A stretch of 64,000 nucleotides of DNA from Lunularia cruciata. Its lineage: Eukaryota; Streptophyta; Marchantiopsida; Lunulariales; Lunulariaceae. Below the pieces are notes generated by a model. The model worked only from the letters and a program-made list of their open reading frames with translations, did not search any database and had not been told where the DNA came from. The translations under genes and the position numbers were made by a program. The stretch lies in assembly GCA_948567375.1 (NCBI GenBank), contig OX419758.1:64299001-64363000 (forward strand). Direction: 5' to 3'. Of the stretch, positions 1 to 10,650 are shown piece by piece (within the stretch, counting starts at the first letter, position 1; each line of letters begins with the position of its first letter).

Positions 1-926
1 ATCCTTGTAACTAAAAGCAAACACATGGATGAACTTGCGGAAAATCTCCTCAAATCTAACCTTCTCCTCCTTGGTAACATTTGGGCCATACTTGAGGGTA
101 GCTAACCTTCTCTCTACCTCCTCAAGTGTCAATGGTGATTTGTCTGGGTCCTTCAAAACCTCTGGCTTAGGTGCAAAATCCATAGCACACAAGGGATACA
201 CATCTGAATCAGATTCAGATTCATCCTCCTCCGTGGAAGTCTCCTCTTCCATGCTTGTGTCCACACCTGAAGCTCCTTCTTCAGAATCTGATTCCCAATA
301 ATCAGAAGATGGGATATCTAAATGTGAAGTGTTGGTGGTGTTAGTCACACGAACAGTGACTCTATGGTTTGATGGCCCAATCCTCAAGTACCCTTTGTGC
401 CATCGATCAGTTGTGCGTGCTGCTCTCAACCATGGCCTCCCAAGAAGTAAGTCATAGCTTGAATCCTTCAAGACTTGGAAAGTCATGAGATTTTGAATTC
501 CCATAACTGAAACTACCACCTTATCCATCACCCCTACTGGTCGAACTTGTTGCTTTTTTGCCATGCTCACCACAAATGTTGAAGGTCTTGAGGGTATCAT
601 ACTCAACTTCTTCATCAACCTTTCTGACATGGCATTCACTGCTGATCTTCCATCAACCAATGCATCCTTGATGTTGTGACCATTCACTCTCACATCAATC
701 TTGGAGGCATATTCACAAGCCTCCCATGGTGCTGGCTTGGAATCCACCACCCCCATAGATACTGGAACTTTTTCCTTCTTCTTCTTCTTGCTCCTTGTAG
801 AACTCAAACCACCTCTAAGCTCCTTTCTCAAGGTAGGGTTCAAAGCAATTAATTGGCCCACCGTGATGTTAGCCTTGTGACTACCAACATCCTCCAACAC
901 ATTGTAGTTCCATTGTTGCTTTGAGA
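1..926 (-). CDS. Protease and start of reverse transcriptase of copy A (partial)
   Basis: The minus strand stays open from the gag end to the window edge. It matches the copy B product at 11889-12800 closely: the region NITVGQLIALNP, a Lys-rich linker, the aspartic-protease-like segment around DALVDGRSAVNAMS, then LLLGRPWLRAA, an acidic Ser/Asp/Glu-rich linker, and the start of the RT module (HVFAFSYKD). The protease active site is D-G-R/G-S, a form of the D-T/S-G motif with Gly after Asp, as in copy B. Here gag and pol would be a single frame were it not for the upstream lesion. The rest of pol is outside the window. Confidence 0.75.
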
Positions 927-2156
927 TCAAGAAATCCTCCATCCCCAACTTCTTCCTTGGAGTCTTTGTTGTTGATGGTGTTGAGGTGCAAGTGCTCCTA
1001 GTAGACATAGGAGTATCCTTGCTTGAAGTAAATCCTTGAGAAGAGTGAACATCCCTGCAAAACGAGCTCTCTTCTTCTCTTGTGCCAAAAGCTCCAAATT
1101 AAGACCCTTGGAGTTTGAGCACTCTCCCTTCTCATACTTGCTCTCAACCACATCTATGGATGCTATCCCCTTACCTTTGTTTGGATTAGGAGCCACTTGG
1201 ATTTCACTACCTCCCTCTTTCCCTCTATTGGCTCCCTCATAACCCCTTCCTCCATGGTAAGTGGAATTTGGGCAATTCCTTTGGATATGGCCTCTTCCTC
1301 CACAACCAAAACAATTTCTATCATTGAAATTGTTGGCTGGTTGGCCTCCTCTATATGGATAGTTTCCATAACTCCTAGGCCCTCTCCCTACATTCTGATC
1401 CACCTCTCTCTTCTCCCATAGTTGCACCACATTCATCTTGAGATCCGCAAGTTGTTTTGTGATGGTTTGGAGTGGATCTTTTGGTGGAGGTGCAAGAACT
1501 GGAGCAACTACTACTTGTGGTGCAACCCTTGTCACCAAAGTATCAGAAGTTCCACCATACTTGTAGCCTTGAGGAGGATGCACAACCTCCTTCACCACCA
1601 AATCACTCTCATCCCCTTCCAAACTCTCCTCCATACGAATTGCAATCTTGATAGCTTCAACCTTGGAAGAAGGTTTCTCATATCTCACCTTGCTTCTAAT
1701 TTGTGGTCTCAATCCTCCCACAAAATTCTTGGTGAGCATGGCCCCTATGCCAATCATTGTAGTCTCCACATCATCCCCACCCTTCCTCAACACTATGCAA
1801 AATCTGGACTCCAACTTTTCCACTCTTTCCACATAGACTCTCACTTTCTCTCCTTCTCCTTGCTTGAGAAATGTAACCTCACTCATCAATCTCTCATAAC
1901 TCTCATCAGGAAGAAAGTTCTCAATGAGTGCTGAAGTCAAAGTCTCCCAAGACTCCTCTTCCCCATCTCTCCTCTCTCTCTTTTGGTATTCAGACTCATA
2001 TCATGTAAGTGTTGCATCCTCAAAGAAATCTGGTAATAATGATGCCCACTCATTCTTCCTCCTCTCATTGTTTCCTATGCAAGCTCTCTTGAAGACTCTC
2101 ACAAAGACCTCCACATCTTCTCCATCCTTGCCAAAGAAAACCGGAAGTTTCCCATC
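927..2156 (-). pseudogene. gag of copy A (nonsense and frameshift)
   Basis: This is the structural capsid/nucleocapsid polyprotein of a Ty3/Gypsy element. The frame is open from 2156 with the retrotransposon-gag region, is interrupted by TGA at 2003-2001, then runs through about 330 codons. A CCHC knuckle, CFGCGGRGHIQRNC, lies near 1300. The stop replaces a residue in the motif preceding YESEYQ, where Gag proteins of this type normally carry Trp, so TGG to TGA is likely. Relative to copy B one A is missing near 1057, which shifts the last 40 or so codons into a wrong frame ending at 927. No in-frame ATG was found for the start. The same TGA is present in copy B. Confidence 0.85.
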
Positions 2157-2390
2157 TTAACTCCTCACTATCTTTCTTTTCTCTCAAATTTTTTTTTCTC
2201 TTTTCTTTTCTCTCACTCTATTACTAATAGAGTATATACATGACTAAAACCATCTGAGAATAATCCACTCTAGTGAAAACAAAAGGTTCAGGTTGCTCCA
2301 AGATTTCTATAGCAACATCAAATCCTAGAGTGCATATTAATCTAACTCTCATGGATAGTTTATCCATAAGTTGAAAGATTATCTCCATCA

Positions 2391-2922
2391 CTAATCTTGA
2401 GAACTAGCTGATGAAGGTGGTAGTATTTCTGTAGTTGTTCTAAGACTCTCTCCAAGATCCTTCACCAAAGTTTCCAAAAGTGCTTTTACTCCACTACACT
2501 CATGTCCTTTTGGAAGCCCTTCAACTCCACAAACCTCACACAATTCCTTGGTCTTAGATCTTCTCCCTCCCAATCTTGGTGAAGAAGGTCCAACATGCAA
2601 ACCCAAGTCAAGTAAGCCTCTCCTTTACCTCAATCTCTTGCTCTCAAAGGTCAATGGACATGAACTTGCCTTATGTCCCTTCTCTCCACATAGAAAGCAC
2701 TTAGACTCACTCTTTCCTCCAAGTGGTGTAGGTTTTTGGATCCTCTCAATACTCTCTTCAAATTCTATTGTAAACTCTCTTTTCCTCAAATCAACCCCTA
2801 CAATCACCTCAAACCCTTGGGGAACCTTGCATAATCTCAATTTCTACTCTTGATGACCCTCCATGTTCCCAAGATGAATCTAAACACTCAAACATGCTTT
2901 TTGTTGATCTCAAACTTCTCAT
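2391..2922 (-). pseudogene. Zinc-knuckle reading frame upstream of gag in copy A (broken)
   Basis: Between the primer-binding site and gag there is coding-like sequence starting at an ATG at 2922-2920. After an apparent frameshift near 2840 it encodes a CCHC knuckle, CFLCGEKGHKASSC, at about 2650-2690. After an in-frame TGA at 2627-2625 there is a second cysteine cluster, CEVCGVEGLPKGHEC, then a Ser-rich end. This is separate from the normal gag knuckle further downstream. Ty3 elements usually have gag directly after the leader, so this extra frame is odd. It could be a captured gene, a duplicated gag end, or an element-specific accessory protein. Function is unknown. Confidence 0.5.
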
Positions 2923-3511
2923 GCATGAGATCTCCACTCTGCAGAATTGACCCTTCCTCACAATGTCACTCAAATCTCACAACCAATATGTCACAGTTCT
3001 CTGAAATTTTGCACACTTGATAACAACTCCAAGGCGTCCCTCCCTGCAAAATTTCAGATCTTTTCATTGAGCCATTTGGCCTAGACACCTTTCTATTCAG
3101 CACCCATATTTCAGATTTGGTCTGAAAACCACCCCCTTCACTTCAAAAACACATTTCTCTTTCCGCAAGAACGATATCTCATTAATTTTTGTGGCAGCAG
3201 GTAGGATACAATGCATTGAATTTTCTTGGAAATTTTTAGTACAATTCACTAAAAATTGAAGAAATGGCAGACCCTGTACAATTTTCCAGAGAGCATGCAG
3301 TTGCGGGAGCACTTTACCCTATCAACTTTCAAAAATTCTAGCCCAGTGCGCATAGAAGCTCTCACAATAATTTCAAGTGTGCTAACTGAAAGATAACCCA
3401 AGCTATCATGTGTAAAAATCTCAAGTCCAGATCTCAAACTTGAGATTTTGCCCAAAATCACCTTAATCCCCAAAATCTGCAATCCACCTCACACAATCTC
3501 TCCAATTCCTC

Positions 3512-3682
3512 TCATGTGTACAAGATGTACAAAATCACCTCAAAGACATCATAATGAACTACAGGGTATACAAATGGATCTTGGTTCTCTAACATAAGTT
3601 CAGCCCTCTCCTCTCCTAATGTTCTCTCCAAGTGAGCTCTCATAGCCTCCTTCTGCCTAATGTAGAATTGGACGCGGAACAT
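3512..3682 (-). CDS. Short leader reading frame of copy A
   Basis: A 56-codon ATG-started frame lies just inside the primer-binding site. It encodes a charged peptide with a run of the type AHLERTLGEERAELMLENQ, which looks helical. I recognise no family. It may be a chance frame in the untranslated leader or a remnant of a longer leader product. Its counterpart in copy B is missing because element C sits at that junction, so conservation cannot be tested here. Confidence 0.25.
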   Translation of the reverse strand: MFRVQFYIRQKEAMRAHLERTLGEERAELMLENQDPFVYPVVHYDVFEVILYILYT

Positions 3683-3700
3683 TATCTTGCCTTCTAGAGA

Positions 3701-3719
3701 AGTCCCGGCAACGGAACCA
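3701..3719 (-). promoter_or_regulatory. Primer-binding site of copy A, tRNA-Asp-like
   Basis: On the minus strand, TGGTTCCGTTGCCGGGACT follows the LTR end after a short T-rich spacer. It resembles the 3' end complement of plant tRNA-Asp, which primes Athila/Tat-type Gypsy elements, but differs at the bases after TGG and at the far end. Assignment to tRNA-Asp is an inference from memory of that motif. Confidence 0.6.
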
Positions 3720-3723
3720 AAAA

Positions 3724-4413
3724 TGTGAGCCGGCCTGTCTCTCACTCAGGATGAACCTCTGATGGCTATTATGGTAGCGCACCATGGACTAAGAAGGCAA
3801 GGAACCCGAACTCCATCATACTCCTCCAAGGCTAACACTCCAAGACTCAAGACATTGCTCACTAAAGAACTCAATGAGAGAGATAGTTGCAAATGAAAGG
3901 ATGATGAGTACCTCCTCACCCCTTGTTTATATACTTGTGAAATAGTTACGTACCAAAGTTACTAATTACCATAGTAACTCAAGTTACTAGACTAAAAGTC
4001 AAGTAAAGTCAAAAAGTAGAAAGGAATATCCATTCACATAGGCATATTCCCCTAAGCATGTGGTCTTATCTTGACCCAACCACTAAGTCAAGGATTCCTT
4101 CACATGGGCTATCCTTGGACTAAAGAAGAATCCAAAACAAAAAGGCTTGCGGGCCCAAGAGTTCTCAACTCTTTCCTCAAAGCCAAACACCTAGGAATAA
4201 TACCAAGTCAACACACTAAAATCCAAAATAGTGGTGCTCATCTTTTCTACTTCCTCTAAAGTAAGGTCTCATCTATCTTAGCTATGACTAACTTTAGCTA
4301 ACCATGACTAATATAGAACCATACTTTATCTCTATATAAATAATATCTCTTAAGTACTTGTAATACCAAGCTAAATATCACAATACCACACACATGCACA
4401 AATGGGTGTTACA
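3724..4413 (-). repeat. 5' LTR of copy A
   Basis: This 690-base LTR starts with TGTAACACCC and ends with CTCACA when read on the minus strand, so it has the usual TG..CA ends. It aligns along its full length with the 3' LTR of copy B (15507-16198). It contains a TATA-rich stretch typical of an LTR promoter. Confidence 0.9.
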
Positions 4414-7361
4414 GGTCTGAGCTTACGAGGTCCAACTAATGTGAGGTTGGTTGTCGATAGCCACACTTTATCCCCAACATTGAACTCCATGTGCCGATGA
4501 TGTGCATCAGCATACTGCTTCTATTGATTTTGCGCAATCTGTAATTTGTGCTTGGCGCTCTCCACACCTTGTTGGATTCTAGAAACAAATGTGTTGACTG
4601 CATCGACCTTGGTAGCCACTGGTCGGATCCTCATCAAGCTAGAAGGTGTGAAGGGATGCTCACCATACATGAGGAAGAACAAAGTGACCTGGGTGGATGC
4701 ATTCACTGAATTGTTGTAAGCGAATTCCACCAACGAGAGTAGGGTGTCCCACCTCTCTTGCTCTTCTAAGGTGAAGCTGCGTAACATGTCTTCAATTGTG
4801 CAATTAGCCCGCTCTATTTGGCCATTTGTTTGTGGGTGGTAAGTTGTGGATATGGTCAACTTGGTTTTGAAGAAACCAAAGAGTGTTCGCCAAAACAAAC
4901 TGGTGAATTGGGTGCCTCTATCAGTGATGAGTACTCTAGACAAGCCATGGTGAGCAAAGACTGCATCTAAGTATAATTCAGCTAGTTGTGGAGCGGTCAC
5001 CTCCTTGGTGGTAGGGCGTATATCAATCATTTTTCTGAGCCGGTCCACAAAGACCACAATGGAGTCAAACCCTGAGGTGGTCTTGGGTAATTCACAGACG
5101 AGATCCATACTCACTTGTTCCCAACATTGGGTAGGAGTGGGGAGAGGTTGAAGGAGCACTGTAGGAGCTTGATTAGAAGCTTTGTTCTATTGACAAAGTA
5201 GGCAGCTATGCACATAGTCCATCACGTCATTGCTCATCTTGGGCCAATAGTAATGGCGCTTGACTGCATCCAAGGTCTTGTTTACTCCGACATGAGCTGC
5301 AATGGCCGAATCATGACATTCAGCTAGAATGGTGGTGTGTAATTCTGGGACATTTGGGATCCATAATCTGCCATCCCAAAAGGTGAGTCCTTGGGTGCTG
5401 GTGACACCTTTGGATGATTGTGCTTCTACAATCTGTGGATCAGTTTTTGTAGCAACCAGAATCTCTTGCCAGAATTCAGGGTTAATCTTAACCTCTACCA
5501 CCAAGTTGTTGGCCATTGGCATGCGTGTGAATGCATCTGCAAGTTGCTTCTTACCTTCCATGTAGGTGATTGTCATGTTGAAGCATTGTCGGCACTCTGC
5601 CCATCGAATTTGGCAACAAGATAGATCCTTCTGCGTCTCGAGGTAGACTAAAGGTTTGTGGTCTATCTCTACTACAAATGCCTTCTCGCCCAAGTAGTGC
5701 TTCCAATGTTTGGTTGCTAGAACAATGTCCAACTCTTCTCGTTTTGTGGTGTGGTAGTTGTGCTCTGCCGGTAACAACTTTCGAGAGAAATATGCAATTG
5801 GATGTCATCTATCATGCCACTCTTGTTGTAGGACTGCTCCTATTGCTACGCCTGATGCATCTATAGCTAACTTGATTGGACATCTTGGATCATACCACTT
5901 CAAGATTGGTGCATGTAGCAAGGTGGCCTTCAATTCTTGAAATGCCAACTCTTGTGCAGTTCCCCATGTCCACTTCTTCCCCTTGCCAAGTAGTACCGTT
6001 AAAGGTTGTGCAACCTTGGAGAAGTCTTTGACAAATCTACGATAGATTCCCATCAACCCCAAGAAGCTCTTAAGTTGAGTTTGATCTTTGGGGGCACTCC
6101 ATTTTTGAATGACCTCTATTTTATCTATCAATACTTGAATGCCCTCTGCACTTACTCTATGCCCCAAGTAGTCTACTTCAGACTTGCCAAAATCACACTT
6201 TGAGATTTTGGCGTACAACTGATTTTGTCTTAGAATCTGGAGGACCTCTTGTAGATGTTGCTTGTGTTTTGTCATCGTGCTACTGTATACTAAGATATCA
6301 TCCAAGAAGACGATAACAGACTTATCCAAGTATGGACAAAATATGTCATTCATTAGACTCATGAAAGTGACAGGTGCATTAGTGAGGCCAAAAGGCATCA
6401 CAAGATACTCAAAGTGGCCATACCTGGTTCAAAAGGCAGTTTTATATACATCCTCCTCTACAATTTGGATTTGATTGTAACCGCTCCGCAAGTCCAATTT
6501 GGTGAAGTATCTCGCTCCATGGAGTTGATCAAACAAGTAATCCATGGGAGATAAGGGGTATTTGTTCTTCATGGTTTGCTGATTGAGACCCTGATAGTCA
6601 ATGCACAAGCGCATTGTACCATCTTTCTTCTTCACAAACAAGACAGGGGCCCCATATGGTGATATGCTAGGTTGGATGAACCCTTTCTGCAGCATCTCCT
6701 CAATTTGAGTCTTACACTCCTCCAACTCATGAGGTGATAGGCGATATGAGGCCTTACAAGGAGGCGTCTTCCCCGGAAGTGTCTCAATTTTGTGATCTAC
6801 TCGCCGCTTTGGTAGTAATCTTGAGGGTAGATCATTGGGAAAGACATCTTGAAACTCATCCACTACATCCTTCAATTTCTCAGGAATTTGTCCATTGTGT
6901 TGTGCACTCTGGACTTCTCTTATTAGACCCATAAAACATCTATTGGTCTTATAGATAGTTGCCGTCCCTACGACATGTAGAGGCAATTTCTGCCTGTGTG
7001 ATTTTTCTTGAACCCCAATGATTGACCATTGGTGGGTTCTCACTACTTTCTTCCTCCAATTCACCATAGGGTTGTACTGCTCCATCCATGTCATGCCTAA
7101 AATTGCATCATAATGAGCTAACTATATCACTCACCACTCAATTGCTTCCCGATATTCTCCTACAGAGAGGGTTACCTGTCTAGGTAATGATTCACTCCTC
7201 TTAGTTTTCCTATTTGGTAACTCTACTTCTTCACTTCCATCTCTCCCTAGATCCATTCCCAATCTTATTGCAACAGAGCAAGACAAGAAATTCTCCGTTG
7301 CTCCCGGATCTATTAATACTCTCACTAGATTACCTTCTAGGATTCCATTCACGACAATCAA
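4414..7361 (-). pseudogene. pol of element C (protease, RT, RNase H, integrase) with several stops
   Basis: Domains in order on the minus strand: aspartic protease with VLIDPGATENF (about 7320); reverse transcriptase with [22 protein letters not shown] and the catalytic FLDDILVYS (about 6300); RNase H with [14 protein letters not shown]; integrase zinc finger ending HSCLLCQ (about 5190); and an integrase core with LITDRGTQF and HPQTNGQIERAN. All pieces share one frame, separated by stops at 7131-7133, 6429-6431, 5805-5807, 5187-5189 and 4521-4523, plus a TAG near 7122. The stops at 6429, 5805, 5187 and 4521 fit C-to-T changes (CGA to TGA, CAG to TAG). The sequence after integrase is cut by copy A. 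It encodes a nonfunctional polyprotein. Confidence 0.9.
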
Positions 7362-7559
7362 TTGTAAGGTTGCCTTTCGGGATCTTTGTGCATTATTCTT
7401 CTTCCTTCCCTCGCTTCTTTGCTTCCTTATTGAGCCAGTAAGGCCACAAGGTACATTTGCTGGCGATCTTCATTTTCCGAAGTGATCTCCACCTCTTCCT
7501 CTTCAATGTGCCTCTCCATGTTGTTCAAAGATCACTTGTACGAAGGCCGAGGGCCTCTA

Positions 7560-9263
7560 GGGGAACAAGTGCAATACTTGGTATGTGCCCAATACGGCCA
7601 CAATTGTAACAACGGCGTTGTTCTCCTTGAGTCCCTTCTCCTCATGGGACTCCATCTTTTTGTTCTTCTACCCGTCCTTGCTCCCTTTGAAGCGGTCGTG
7701 CTCCTCGATCCCAGAATCAAAGGTTGCCCAATTCCATCAGTACTGGTCCATCCATGTGTGGCATCTCTACCTGATAATGTTGAGGTGGAACTACTCCTTC
7801 ACCTCCACCAATGCTCCTGCTATTCTTTGCGCACAAGCAATGGCTTCAAATACCGTGCGAGGGTTTTGCACCATGACTTCTTGCCGAATCCGCTCTTTTA
7901 ATCCTCGTTTGAAATTGTCGAGAGCCTCTGTTGGACTCATGTTGGTAATTGCAACTTGTAGATCCAGAAATGCCTTTACATACTCTTGTACGCTATTCTT
8001 CTGTCTCAATCCTCATAGTCGGGTTCGAGCCATCTGCACAGAATCCACCAATTGGAAATTCTTTAGCAGTCCTTCTTGCATTGTTGTCCATGTGACCTCC
8101 CTTCTCTCTGCTAGCATGGATCGTTCCCAAGCATCATACCATGTGAGGGCTTTATCGGTCAAGTAACCACTTGCAAACACGCCTATAGCATGCTTTGTGA
8201 TCTCTGTTGAGAACAATCGGAAATATCGATTCATTCTTAAGATCCAATTTTCCACTACTCCCATTGTATGCTGCCCCTTGTAAGGCTCGATGTTGTAGGT
8301 CTTCTTCATCCGGAGTAGCAATGTGGCTTCATCATTAATAGGGTTCGTAGGCACGGGTGCCTCTCCAAGTACTTCAGTTGCAGGTACTGGGTTTTGAGGC
8401 GGCTCTTCTTCTTGCATGGCTTGATCGTTCCTGAGGATCTGCACTTGACTTTGTAATGTCTCCATGGTCATCTTAATCTCTTGAAATTCATTCAACATTC
8501 CTTGCACCAGCTCTTGCAACTGCGGATTGTAATACTCCGAGGACAAGAGAAGAGAGAAAACACAGATTGCACACTCAAACATTCGATGCCCCAAGGGAGC
8601 GCCTTCTCTTTATTATATAGACAAAGAGGATCTCCTCCAAGGAAGCTCCACCATAGGATTAGGGACACAGATAGGTGACATGTCAGCAAGCTCCACCCTT
8701 GGATTACTTACTTGGATGGGTGACTTGTCTGGTCTAGGTCCTATCTAGTTGGTCAAACGAGCTTTGACCGGAGGGAATCTTTTAGGGAATCTTCCTGTAG
8801 GAATTCAAAATCACATGAGTAAGGTACCGTTGGAAAGCTCTCGATGAGACAAACCATGTGGGTGGGAAGGCCAGCCTTTCCTTCATTGGGGGGGAATCTG
8901 CACATTTTCGAGGCCTAATCATTCGTTTAGGCCTCCAAAATTGCCTTCAAAGATTTCAGGCATATGTCGGTTCCTACTCTATTAGTAGAAATCCTCTTTT
9001 GGTGATACCTCTGTTTAGTCCATCATGTGTAACATCCTTCCAGATGTTACCAAACCAATTCTCACCTTTAAATCATATGTCTAGCTATTGGTTCTAAGGT
9101 TCTCAAGTCTATTTTGGTTTCTGCCCTATTAGTAGAAGTACTCTTTTGGTGATACTTCTATCTGATCTATTTTGACCATCATGTATAACATCATTCTAGA
9201 TGTTACCAAACCAAATTTCACATCTAGATCATATGGCTAACCCTTGGTATTACACGGATCCAT
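7560..9263 (-). pseudogene. gag of element C, split by a solo LTR
   Basis: The start codon is at 9263-9261 (ATGGATCCG). The frame is interrupted after the third codon by an LTR at 8528-9254 and resumes at 8522 with QLQELVQGMLNEFQE. It continues through a Gag domain (NIEPYKGQHTMGVVENWILR, ALTWYDAWERS) to a TGA at 8015-8013 and a TAG at 7791-7793. A decayed CCHC knuckle (CYNCGRIGH, last Cys lost) lies near 7610 in another frame. The inserted length, LTR plus one 5-base duplication, is 732 bases, a multiple of three, so the old frame reads on into the LTR. This is the structural protein of the element, now dead. Confidence 0.85.
8528..9254 (-). repeat. Solo LTR inside the gag of element C, TSD CGGAT
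   Basis: This is a 727-base LTR with TG..CA ends, flanked by CGGAT at 8523-8527 and at 9255-9259, a 5-base target-site duplication. It is the same LTR family as the 5' LTR of element C (9867-10546) but divergent. No internal region accompanies it, so it is a solo LTR left by recombination between the two LTRs of an element. It carries a TATA-like stretch in antisense near 8608-8620. Confidence 0.93.
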
Positions 9264-9853
9264 GGTTCCTACAACACCCAATTGCTAACGTCTACTTCAA
9301 TATAGAGTCAACATAATCACTCTAGAAGGCCTACAAACTATCAGAACTACCATTGGGACCTCAAAAGCTATCACTCGTTGATAATACTCCTCACCAAAAT
9401 TCCTAACCACAAAATCTCTAAACATCACTTTCGGCCTCACTACATAACGGATTTCTACTTGAGTGTTGAAAGGGAGAGGATTTGGGACATTCATATCCAT
9501 ATTATCATAATAGAATGTAGATTGTCAAATCTCACTCTCTGTCATATATCACCACCGGTAGAATCACCGGGTTTGGTGAGTTCATCACTTTGTCCATGAA
9601 TTCCGCACCAAAGTGATAAACTAGCGATACCCTCATCTACTCACATTGGATGTACATAACCTTGATGTGGAATGGGTTTGAGAATGGAAAGCTAGGTGCG
9701 GGAAATTGTCCTCCCAATGCATCCATCCCATCCGCTCTCTAAAGTTCTTCCTAAGTCTAGTGATTACTCTATGTTCTCCACCTCAAATTACTCAATTTCA
9801 GTAGTTTGTGCTATTCCAAGAGGGGTGATCCATTCTCTTGGACTAGAACACTC
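9264..9853 (-). other. Untranslated leader of element C
   Basis: This stretch lies between the primer-binding site and the gag start codon on the minus strand. No convincing coding signal is seen. It is the expected position of the packaging/leader region. Confidence 0.6.
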
Positions 9854-9865
9854 GCTCTGATACCA
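9854..9865 (-). promoter_or_regulatory. Primer-binding site of element C (initiator tRNA-Met)
   Basis: The minus strand reads TGGTATCAGAGC one base inside the LTR. This is the standard complement of the initiator tRNA-Met 3' end used by many plant LTR elements. It fixes the orientation and marks 9867-10546 as the 5' LTR. Confidence 0.92.
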
Positions 9866-9866
9866 T

Positions 9867-10546
9867 TGTAACACTCTGAGGACAAGAGAAGAGAGAAAAC
9901 ACAGATTTCACACTCAAACATTTGATACCCCAGGGGAGCACCTTCTCTTTATTATATAGACAAAGAGGATCTCCTCCAAGGAAGCTCCACCATAGGATTA
10001 GGGACACAGATAGGTGACATGTCAGCAAGCTCTACCCTTGGATTACTTAGTTGGATGGGTGACATGTCTGGTCCAGGTCCTATCGGAGGGAATCTTTTAG
10101 GGAATCTTCTTGTAGGAATCTCAAAATCACATGAGTAAGGTACCATTGGAAAGCTCTCAACAAGACAAAGTAGAGGACTTTGCTCATTTTCAAGGCCTAA
10201 TTCATCCGTTTAGACCTCCGAAATTGCCTTCAAAGATTTCAGGCATATTTCAGTTCCTACTCTATTAGTAGAAGTCCCCTTTTGGTGATACCTCTTTCTG
10301 ATCTGTTTAGTCCATCATGTGTAACATCCTTCCAGATGTTACCAAACCAATTCTCACCTTTAAATCATATGTTTAGCCATTGGTTCTAAGGTTCTCAAGT
10401 CTATTTTGGTTTCTGCCCTATAAGTAGAAGTACTCTTTTGGTGATACTTCTATCTTATTTATTTTGACCATCATGTATAACATCATTCTAGATGTTACCA
10501 AACCAAATTTCACATCTAGATCATATGGCTAGCTCTTGGTGTTACA
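9867..10546 (-). repeat. 5' LTR of element C
   Basis: This 680-base LTR has TG..CA ends. The primer-binding site lies immediately inside it and copy B sequence immediately outside it (ATTAA at 10547-10551 is the likely target-site copy). A TATA-like box reading CTATATAATAAAG on the minus strand lies near 9950-9963. Confidence 0.9.
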
Positions 10547-10650
10547 ATTAATCTCAAATGGTGTTAGTCATGTACATATTCTATTAGTTATAGAGTGAGA
10601 GAAAAGAAAAAAAAAATTGAGAGAAAGAAAGATAGTGAGAGGTTAAGAGG

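Larger units (their letters stand above)
1..4413 (-). mobile_element. Ty3/Gypsy LTR retrotransposon, copy A (partial, runs off the left edge)
   Basis: Read on the minus strand the order is 5' LTR (4413-3724), primer-binding site, a long leader with two small reading frames, gag with a CCHC knuckle, then protease and the start of reverse transcriptase running off the window. It is the same family as copy B at 10547-16198, with near-identical gag, protease and LTR, but in the opposite orientation. The outer edge of its LTR at 4413 abuts the coding sequence of element C exactly where the C integrase tail is cut. I infer that A inserted into C. The matching target-site duplication (plus-strand GGTCT or similar) should lie outside the window. 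A is defective: gag has a stop and a one-base frameshift. Confidence 0.9.
4414..10546 (-). mobile_element. Ty3/Gypsy LTR retrotransposon, element C (3' end cut by copy A)
   Basis: On the minus strand: 5' LTR 10546-9867, initiator-Met primer-binding site, leader of about 590 bases, gag starting at 9263, then protease, RT, RNase H and integrase, ending abruptly at 4414. Gag and pol share one reading frame, broken by several stops. A solo LTR of the same LTR family interrupts gag. The outer LTR edge at 10546 is followed directly by copy B leader/gag sequence, so C inserted into B. Its 3' LTR must lie left of the window beyond copy A. Not autonomous. Confidence 0.9.

Noticed and set aside
1422-1934. 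A 170-codon plus-strand frame opposite the copy A gag (and its mirror at 10870-11382)
   Set aside because: It is an antisense shadow of gag. It appears in both copies simply because gag is duplicated.
7482-8166. Overlapping plus-strand frames of 139 and 193 codons across the element C gag
   Set aside because: The minus strand carries recognisable Gag and knuckle motifs, while the plus-strand products match nothing.
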